A stretch of 48,142 nt of DNA from Methylobacterium sp. W2 (lineage in GTDB: Bacteria > Pseudomonadota > Alphaproteobacteria > Rhizobiales > Beijerinckiaceae). Positions 42,941 through 48,142 of the stretch are shown here, piece by piece. The translations under genes were made by a program, and so were the position numbers. The notes under the pieces were generated by a model that saw only the letters and a list, made by a program, of their open reading frames with translations, had not been told where the DNA came from and ran no database searches. The stretch spans positions 1-48,142 of the forward strand of contig NZ_VMOA01000042.1 of the NCBI RefSeq assembly GCF_020662345.1, given 5' to 3'. Each line of letters opens with the position of its first letter. The first letter of the stretch is position 1.

Positions 42941-43636
42941 CTAAGGACGGTCGCCCTCCGGTCCGAACGCGAAGTCGACGGCCTGTGCCACGATGGCCGG
43001 CTGGTAGGCATGCGGGCCGTCATACTCCACCGACGTCACGTCGTAGCCGGCCTCTTTCAGTTGCGCCGTATGCACCCTCGCACTGCGATCGATGGGGATC
43101 TGCTCGTCCCGTGTCCCATGCGAGAGGAAGATGCGCGGCGACCCGGATTGCAGGTGCACCGACAAGAACCCCGCCGACGACACGATGAGGTGGGTGACCA
43201 CATGCCCATTGGCGAGGCCGGCGGAGAGGGCGTAACTGCCCCCATCCGAATGGCCGGCGAAGACGATGTGCAACGGATCGAGCATGAAGTGTGACGCCAC
43301 GTCGGTCAAAGCGAGGTCGAGCCGTTCGCGGTCCGGCCCATGACCGCCGATGACGAGATCCCAGGTCGGGAACAGGGATTGCGGGGCAAGAAGCAGAAAG
43401 CCGCGCTCCGCCGCGTGCGCCTCCAGCATGGGCAGGATTTTTTCTGCGCTCCCGCCTCCGCCATGAAAGAGCACGACGAGCGGCGTCGGACGGCGCGGAT
43501 CGATCCCCGGCGGAACGATCAGCACGGCGTCGCGCTCATCGAACAGGCCGAGGGGATGTCGGCCCGGCGGCATCGGTTCTCGGGTCGGGAGGCGATGCGC
43601 GAAAGTGAGCCGCCCAGCAAGTTGCGGATCGATCAT
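42941..43636 (-). CDS. Carboxylesterase/phospholipase-type alpha/beta hydrolase
   Basis: This 231-aa serine hydrolase of the esterase D/phospholipase-carboxylesterase type has the oxyanion-forming LVVLFHGGGGSAE, nucleophile motif FAGHSDGGSYAL, an acid in SHGTRDEQIP and His in YDGPHAYQP. It is cytoplasmic, with no signal peptide. The substrate is unknown. It is convergent with moeA, 23 bp apart; in many relatives lexA lies near this position instead. Confidence 0.87.
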   Translation of the reverse strand: MIDPQLAGRLTFAHRLPTREPMPPGRHPLGLFDERDAVLIVPPGIDPRRPTPLVVLFHGGGGSAEKILPMLEAHAAERGFLLLAPQSLFPTWDLVIGGHGPDRERLDLALTDVASHFMLDPLHIVFAGHSDGGSYALSAGLANGHVVTHLIVSSAGFLSVHLQSGSPRIFLSHGTRDEQIPIDRSARVHTAQLKEAGYDVTSVEYDGPHAYQPAIVAQAVDFAFGPEGDRP

Positions 43637-43670
43637 GCGGTGAACCTCGCGGCGGCCTAGTCGTGATGCG

Positions 43671-44039
43671 CTATTCGGGCTTGGCCTCGGCCGCCGGCTT
43701 GATCTTCAATTGATCGATGATCCACAGCCAGCCGCCATCGTCCTGCAACCGCGCCGTCTCCACCGAGATCGTGCCGTTCGGCAGGCGCGCGAAGGTCATC
43801 GCGACTGACCCGTTACGGATGCTGGGCAGTGCCTCGGCGGCCGGGAACTCGGAGCGACGGGCGAGCAGGTCGGTGTAGAACGCGCGGATCTCCTGCTGCC
43901 CCGTCGCCACCACCTTGCCGGCGGCGAGCACGGCATCCGGTTCGTAGAGGGCGACCAATCCCTCCACGTCGCCGGCATTGGCCCGCTCGTGGAAGAGACG
44001 GGCAAGGTCTTCGGGTGATTGCGCGAGCGCGTGAGCCAT
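43671..44039 (-). CDS. NTF2-like/SnoaL-like small protein
   Basis: This 122-aa single-domain protein has the NTF2-like fold pattern: ARLFHERANAGDVEGLVALYEPDAVLA, the helix QQEIRAFYTDLLAR, and the final strand GGWLWIIDQLKI. Family members act as small enzymes or dimeric binding proteins (YybH type). A specific activity cannot be given. It lies 23 bp after osmC on the same strand and is likely co-transcribed with it. Confidence 0.82.
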   Translation of the reverse strand: MAHALAQSPEDLARLFHERANAGDVEGLVALYEPDAVLAAGKVVATGQQEIRAFYTDLLARRSEFPAAEALPSIRNGSVAMTFARLPNGTISVETARLQDDGGWLWIIDQLKIKPAAEAKPE

Positions 44040-44062
44040 GGCGTTTCCTTCCTCTTATTCGG

Positions 44063-44506
44063 CTATTTCAACAGCGTTCCGTCCGAGTCGCGCACCGCCA
44101 CGGTGACGGGAATCCCGGCTTTGACGCTCTCGGATACGGTGCAGAAGCGCTCGAACTGTTCGAGGACCTGATCGAGACGCGGCATCGTACCGGCGGGGGC
44201 GCCAAGGGCGATCCCGACCTCGATCCCGCTGATCCTCAAGCGGCCCTCCGCATTGCGCTCCACACGAAAGCTCGATCGCGCGGCGAGTCCGGGGGCGTCC
44301 TGTTTGAACTTGCCCAGAGCGAAGACCAGGCTGGCACAAAGGCAGTTGGTGACGCCCGCGACCAGGATCTGCTCGGGGAAAGGCCCCTCCCCGCTGCCAT
44401 AGGGCGGAGCCTCATCGACGGCGAGGTTCGGGAAGGCCTCCCCGAAATCGATCTCGAACCGATAACCCTCGATCTGCCTGATGGTGATGCTGCCGTCACT
44501 GCCCAT
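44063..44506 (-). CDS. OsmC-family peroxiredoxin-like protein
   Basis: This 147-aa protein of the OsmC/YhfA family reduces organic peroxides through reactive cysteines. The first Cys pair is in VTNCLCASLVFALGK, and the second conserved Cys is in FERFCTVSESV. The PPYGSGEGPFPEQILVAG segment is the family's domain-swap loop. It probably works in oxidative stress defence, with the NTF2-like gene downstream. Confidence 0.88.
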   Translation of the reverse strand: MGSDGSITIRQIEGYRFEIDFGEAFPNLAVDEAPPYGSGEGPFPEQILVAGVTNCLCASLVFALGKFKQDAPGLAARSSFRVERNAEGRLRISGIEVGIALGAPAGTMPRLDQVLEQFERFCTVSESVKAGIPVTVAVRDSDGTLLK

Positions 44507-44875
44507 GCGGGGGGGCTCCTCGAGGCTCGCGTGGCTGCCGCGCGCAAGGCGTGGCGGCAGGGCAACGACCGGGGAGCGAGGGCGAGTTCCATCTCATGCC
44601 CCACTTCTCCTCCCATGTTGACAGCCTGTGATCGTTGGCATACCAAATACCAACAGTAGACGCACAGAAAAAGCAAGTGCGCGGAACATCTCTCGGGCGG
44701 GGTTTGACCTGTCCGCGAAATGGAGGAAGCGATCACGATGATGCATTGCAGCATTCGCAACCGCAATATGTCTTGGGCTAGAGCCGGGCGTTCGATGACA
44801 ACTTCCGGCTTGGCGGCACGGAGCCGCTGCGAAACGTTCCATCGCGCCTGACGGCCGGGCCGGCCGGCGAAGTCG
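44507..44875. other. Divergent gene-free region with operator-like repeat
   Basis: A 369-bp gap between osmC (minus) and the PAS gene (plus). No coding frame is supported. It holds a consensus TTGACA and a TTGG/CCAA repeat listed separately. Confidence 0.5.
44618..44654 (+). promoter_or_regulatory. Candidate promoter with overlapping inverted repeat
   Basis: TTGACA at 44618-44623 matches the sigma-70 -35 box. Seventeen bases later TACCAA (44641-44646) is a poor -10. Overlapping it is GTTGG...CCAAC (44634-44654), which also contains TTGGCATACCAA (44635-44646), a form typical of GntR-family operators. It lies about 225 bp before the PAS gene. The role is inferred from form only. Confidence 0.35.
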
Positions 44876-45355
44876 ATGAACACAGTGTCAATCGAAGACG
44901 CGAAGCAAGCCATGTCGGACCAAGCTGTTCCCGCCGGCATCGACATTTCGCAACTGGTGGAAGCCGCCGGAGATGCCATCGTCGTCTCCGATCCCGATGG
45001 GGCCATCGTCGTCTGGAACGCGTCGGCGGAGCGGATCTTCGGGTTCTCGTCATCCGAGGCGCTCGGCCAATCCCTCGATCTGATCACCCCCGAACGCCAG
45101 CGTCAGCGTCACTGGGATGGTTACGCCAAGACGATGCGGACCGGCATCACCCGCTACGGCACCGAGGTGCTGCGCGTGCCGGCGCTCCACAAGGACGGCC
45201 GATCGCTCTCGATCGCCTTCACCGTCGGCCTCCTCCACGGACCCGACGGCACGGTGACCGGTATCCTCGCCATCATCCGCGATGAGACCCGGCGCTGGAA
45301 CGACGAACGCCAGATGCGCAAGCGTCTGAGCGAGCTCGAAAGCGCCGCCGCTTAA
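44876..45355 (+). CDS. Stand-alone PAS-domain sensor protein
   Basis: This 159-aa soluble protein consists of one PAS domain with PAC motif: LVEAAGDAIVVSDPDGAIVVWN, AERIFGFSSSEALGQ, RVPALHKDGRSLSIAF and GILAIIRDETRR, then a short helix. It has no output domain, so it must act through a partner or be a ligand-binding switch. The ATG at 44876 or 44912 could be the start. It is on the same strand as frc but separated by 125 bp. Confidence 0.85.
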   Translation: MNTVSIEDAKQAMSDQAVPAGIDISQLVEAAGDAIVVSDPDGAIVVWNASAERIFGFSSSEALGQSLDLITPERQRQRHWDGYAKTMRTGITRYGTEVLRVPALHKDGRSLSIAFTVGLLHGPDGTVTGILAIIRDETRRWNDERQMRKRLSELESAAA

Positions 45356-45480
45356 GTGGAGGCGCGCAGGTTTGAAGTTTTCGCCCGACTACGGGCCAAC
45401 ACGAGCTCCGGATCAGAACCGGACAGTCGAACTATCCGATCCATTATCGTTGCATGACGATCGAAAGGGAGAACGTCCAG

Positions 45481-46731
45481 ATGAGCAAGCCGCTTGAAGG
45501 CACCAAGATCATCGATTTCACGCACGTCCAGGCGGGCCCCGCCTGCACGCAGCTCCTCGCCTGGTTCGGCGCCGACGTGATCAAGGTCGAGCGTCCCGGT
45601 TCCGGCGACGTGACGCGCAACCAGCTTCGCCACGTGGAGGATGCCGACGCGCTCTACTTCACCATGCTCAACTCCAACAAGCGTTCGCTGACGCTGGACA
45701 CCAAGACCCCCGAGGGCAAGGAAGTCCTCGAGACCCTCATCAAGCAATCCGACGTCATGGTCGAGAATTTCGGCCCGGGCGCCCTCGACCGCATGGGCTT
45801 CTCCTGGGCGCGCATTCAGGAACTCAACCCGGGCATGATCCTGGCCTCGGTGAAGGGCTTCTCGGACGGCCACCATTACGAGGACCTGAAGGTCTACGAG
45901 AACGTGGCCCAGTGCGCCGGCGGTGCCGCCTCCACCACCGGTTTCTGGGACGGCCCCCCCACCGTGAGCGCGGCGGCACTCGGCGATTCCAACACCGGCA
46001 TGCATCTCGCCATCGGCATCCTCACGGCGCTCCACCAGAAGAACAAGACCGGCAAGGGCCAGAAGGTCGCCGTGTCGATGCAGGATTCGGTGCTGAACCT
46101 CTGCCGGGTGAAGCTGCGCGACCAGCAGCGCCTCGACGCCCTCGGCTATCTCGAGGAATACCCCCAGTATCCGCACGGCGAGTTCACCGACGTGGTGCCG
46201 CGCGGCGGCAATGCCGGCGGCGGCGGCCAGCCCGGCTGGGTGCTGAAGTGCAAGGGCTGGGAGACCGATCCCAACGCCTACATCTACTTCACCATCCAGG
46301 GCCATGCCTGGGCCCCGATCTGCAAGGCGATCGGCCGTGAGGAGTGGATCGACGATCCGGCCTACAACACCGCCCGTGCCCGGCAGGACAAGATCATGGA
46401 CATCTTCGGCACGATCGAAGAGTGGCTCGCCGACAAGACCAAGTTCGAGGCCGTCGACATCCTGCGCAAGTTCGACATCCCGTGCTCGCCGGTCCTGTCG
46501 ATGAAGGAGCTCTCGGTCGATCCGTCGCTCCGCGCCAGCGGCACCATCGTCGAGGTCCAGCACCCGAAGCTCGGCACGTATCTCACCGTCGGAAGCCCGA
46601 TCAAGTTCTCGGACATGCCGGTGGAGATCAAGTCGTCGCCGCTCCTCGGCGAGCATACCGACGAGGTCCTGCTCGACCTCGGCTACACCCAGCAGCAGAT
46701 CGAGCGCCTGCATCAGGCGCACGCCGTCTGA
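45481..46731 (+). CDS. frc: Formyl-CoA:oxalate CoA-transferase
   Basis: This 416-aa class III CoA-transferase swaps CoA between formyl-CoA and oxalate in oxalate breakdown. The catalytic D169 lies in ALGDSNTGMH, the same position as in the Oxalobacter enzyme. GGGGQPGWVLKCKGW contains the mobile glycine loop, and FTHVQAGPACTQLL opens the protein. The ATG at 45481 is chosen because GGGAG lies about 9 bases before it; ATG 45454 is in frame. The partner oxalyl-CoA decarboxylase gene is not in the window; an OxlT-like carrier lies 1.2 kb away on the other strand. Confidence 0.95.
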   Translation: MSKPLEGTKIIDFTHVQAGPACTQLLAWFGADVIKVERPGSGDVTRNQLRHVEDADALYFTMLNSNKRSLTLDTKTPEGKEVLETLIKQSDVMVENFGPGALDRMGFSWARIQELNPGMILASVKGFSDGHHYEDLKVYENVAQCAGGAASTTGFWDGPPTVSAAALGDSNTGMHLAIGILTALHQKNKTGKGQKVAVSMQDSVLNLCRVKLRDQQRLDALGYLEEYPQYPHGEFTDVVPRGGNAGGGGQPGWVLKCKGWETDPNAYIYFTIQGHAWAPICKAIGREEWIDDPAYNTARARQDKIMDIFGTIEEWLADKTKFEAVDILRKFDIPCSPVLSMKELSVDPSLRASGTIVEVQHPKLGTYLTVGSPIKFSDMPVEIKSSPLLGEHTDEVLLDLGYTQQQIERLHQAHAV

Positions 46732-46777
46732 GACGGATGCGCGGCGGCCCGTCCCAGGACGGGCCGTGGGACCGAAC

Positions 46778-46807
46778 AAAACGGCGCGCCGCGAGGCGCG
46801 CCGTTTT
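46778..46807. terminator. Strong bidirectional terminator after frc
   Basis: A 13-bp perfect stem, AAAACGGCGCGCC (46778-46790) with GGCGCGCCGTTTT (46795-46807) and loop GCGA, is followed by CTT. With A- and T-runs at its two ends it can work in both directions. A second GC-rich hairpin (GGCCCGTCC 46746-46754 with GGACGGGCC 46757-46765) lies just before it. Confidence 0.88.
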
Positions 46808-46893
46808 CTTGTGGAGTGAGACCAGATCGACCCATCCTCATGGCCGCCCGTGACAGGGCTCGGCGATCGGCAGGCCCTGTCCGAGTGAAGGAT

Positions 46894-47400
46894 CTACGTG
46901 CAGGAACCTGTGGCTTCCTGCCCCAACGACGTCCCCAAGTGCCGCAGGTCGGCGGCGAGGATCAAGCGATGGATCGGCGCGACCGGCACCATGTAGGCCC
47001 GGCCGAAGGCATTGCGGACGACGACCGACTAGGTGATCGTGAGACGATGACCGCAGGTCCCTAGACAGATCATAACGTCGAGGTGGCGATCCCGTGCGGT
47101 GAGGAGCAGCATGTCCGGGGCGCTGTGTTCCACAAGGAAGACATCCAGTCTGTCGCCCTCGCGGACATGCAGCCGTCGTTCTCCTGCAAAGCCGCCGATG
47201 GCCTTGACGCCGAAGCGTGCCGCGATCGCATCCCTCACGCGGAAGGCGAGCGCCAAGAGCGGTCGCGGCTCAGCTGAGACGACATCCCAGGCGTGGATCG
47301 GGGAGATCGCCGCGGGTAGGACGACCGACCGCGTGTCGTAGTCATCGCGTGGACGCGGAGGGCGGACCAGCGGGTCGGCAGCCACTCTCTCCCAACTCAT
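46894..47400 (-). pseudogene. DUF2867-family protein, interrupted by in-frame amber codon
   Basis: The minus frame from ATG 47400 gives 123 residues (MSWERVAADPLVRPPRPRDD, then FLVEHSAPDMLLLTARDRHLD) ending RLTIT and TAG at 47029-47031. Beyond the TAG the same frame continues with well-formed family sequence (VVVRNAFGRAYMVPVAPIHR, ADLRHLG) to a TAG at 46894-46896. The total of about 168 codons is the usual DUF2867 length. A single base change thus explains the break, without frameshift. The function of the family is unknown. It sits between frc and the small hypothetical gene. Confidence 0.72.
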
Positions 47401-47499
47401 CGCTGACTCGGCTTTAGCATATCCGGCGTGGAGAGTCGGGTCGGTTGATGGGCGGAACGGGCGCGACCTTGGCCATGCCGGGTCTGGTTGCCGTGCGGT

Positions 47500-47817
47500 C
47501 TATCCCCCGAAGGACGCGGTCCGGCCGTGCTGCCCTACGATGGGACGGGAAGCTGGGAGGCCGTGAGGTGGGGCGTCCAGCGCCGCCGCGTCTTTCTCTT
47601 CAGCCGCGAGTGCCTCGTAGGGGAGCCAACCGGCGAAAGGCTCCAAGGTGTCCGGCCCGGCCGGGCGGTACCAGCGCCAGATCTGCCGGGCCGCGCTCGG
47701 GGCGTACCAGCGGCCGGGGCGGCCCTCGGCCAGGATCGGGCCGAGGGTCAGGTGGTTGAGCCAGATCCGCTCGACAAGCTGCGGGGCCGTATGCATCGGG
47801 CGCCAGGTCGGCGGCAT
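47500..47817 (-). CDS. Hypothetical protein, Trp/Pro-rich
   Basis: This 105-aa ORF has a good AGGAG ribosome binding site 8 bases before ATG 47817. The sequence includes LVERIWLNHLTLGPILAEG and ARQIWRWYRPAGPDTLEPF; no signal peptide or membrane helix is seen. It is not a recognised family. Position 106 bp downstream of the OxlT-like gene on the same strand allows co-transcription, so it might be an accessory oxalate protein (weak inference). Confidence 0.65.
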   Translation of the reverse strand: MPPTWRPMHTAPQLVERIWLNHLTLGPILAEGRPGRWYAPSAARQIWRWYRPAGPDTLEPFAGWLPYEALAAEEKDAAALDAPPHGLPASRPIVGQHGRTASFGG

Positions 47818-47923
47818 CGGACATCTCCTGCGGGGGCGATCACGGGAAGCTGAAACGGGCGCGGGGGCCAGGACTTGGCGTCCGGCCCCCGCGCTCTGTC
47901 ATAGTCGGTGGCTCAGGCCGGGA

Positions 47924-48142
47924 TCAGGCCGTGACCACGCGGGGAGCCGGCTTGGTCTCGTCGGAGACGGCCAGCGCCTGGGCCACCACCCGCTTGCGCC
48001 AGGGCTTGAGCACGCCGATGGCGAGGAGGGAAGCGAGGATGTTGGCGCCGGCCGCGACGAGGAAGACGCCGTCCCAGCTGTTGGTGGCCTGCTGGAGGTA
48101 GTTCGCCACGGGGACCAGGAGGGCCGCGGTGCCCTTGGCGGT
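47924..48142 (-). CDS. oxlT: Oxalate/formate antiporter (OFA-family MFS), C-terminus
   Basis: The last 72 codons of a major facilitator protein run off the window end. The final helices TAKGTAALLVPVANYLQQ and VFLVAAGANILASLLAIGVL, then the basic tail KPWRKRVVAQAL, match the end of OxlT-type oxalate/formate exchangers. Such a carrier imports oxalate and exports formate, which fits the frc gene nearby. The family call rests on a short C-terminal fragment plus context. Confidence 0.75.
   Translation of the reverse strand, partial: TAKGTAALLVPVANYLQQATNSWDGVFLVAAGANILASLLAIGVLKPWRKRVVAQALAVSDETKPAPRVVTA

Noticed and set aside
47029..47031. Amber readthrough or pyrrolysine at the DUF2867 stop
   Set aside because: Nothing in the window suggests Pyl machinery and other genes end in TAG only rarely; a point mutation is simpler.
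1..48142. tRNA, rRNA or CRISPR arrays
   Set aside because: No T-loop-like GGTTCGA context with cloverleaf partners, no rRNA sequence and no regularly spaced repeats were seen on either strand.

Overview
The window is a high-GC alphaproteobacterial chromosome segment, most likely from a Methylobacterium/Methylorubrum-type member of the Hyphomicrobiales. This rests on gene content and order: tpiA divergent from ppiD-trpE, trpGDC-moaC-moeA, HWE/HisKA_2 kinases, a proteobacterial KaiC-like ATPase, and an oxalate module with formyl-CoA:oxalate CoA-transferase and an OxlT-like carrier. It is an inference without a database search.

Region 1 (1-10.7 kb) is the most unusual. The end of an IS3-family element (1-181) has cut the front off a TonB-dependent receptor gene (182-1582). 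Downstream on the same strand lie an SbmA/BacA (YddA)-type ABC exporter-fold transporter, a Cds1-like cysteine-degrading PLP enzyme, ExbB, ExbD, TonB and two paired M16 peptidases. The gene set resembles the Fus / YddA-YddB-PqqL protein- or peptide-capture loci of enterobacteria, but carries its own energy transducer and a cysteine-handling enzyme. A small exported protein gene after the peptidases is frameshifted in its signal peptide.

Region 2 (10.9-12.0 kb) is a fossil IS66-family element with remnants of tnpA, tnpB and tnpC broken by frameshifts. Region 3 (12.0-18.4 kb) holds a small membrane protein, a YeiH-family transporter, a three-gene sensory block (MHYT-PAS histidine kinase, response regulator, receiver-HisKA_2 kinase), a beta-keto acid cleavage enzyme and an exported FKBP isomerase. 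Region 4 (18.5-23.2 kb, minus strand) is an envelope or exopolysaccharide modification block: OpgC-like acyltransferase, SGNH hydrolase, Wzx-like flippase and CelD-like GNAT protein, with overlapping ends. Region 5 (23.4-26.4 kb) is a KaiC-like double ATPase overlapping an HWE-type histidine kinase, followed by a convergent lipoprotein gene.

Region 6 (26.4-34 kb) is largely housekeeping: S10 carboxypeptidase, DNA polymerase III chi (holC), CTP synthase (pyrG), secG, tpiA and ppiD. A 35-codon ORF with a good ribosome binding site sits directly after pyrG. Region 7 (34-42.9 kb) is tryptophan and molybdopterin synthesis (trpE, then trpG-trpD-trpC-moaC-moeA), with a three-gene block between trpE and trpG that includes an AT-richer orphan. 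Region 8 (42.9-48.1 kb) has an esterase, an NTF2-like protein, OsmC, a PAS protein, frc with a strong terminator, a DUF2867 gene interrupted by an in-frame amber codon, a small hypothetical gene, and the C-terminus of an OxlT-like transporter. No tRNA, rRNA or CRISPR array was seen.
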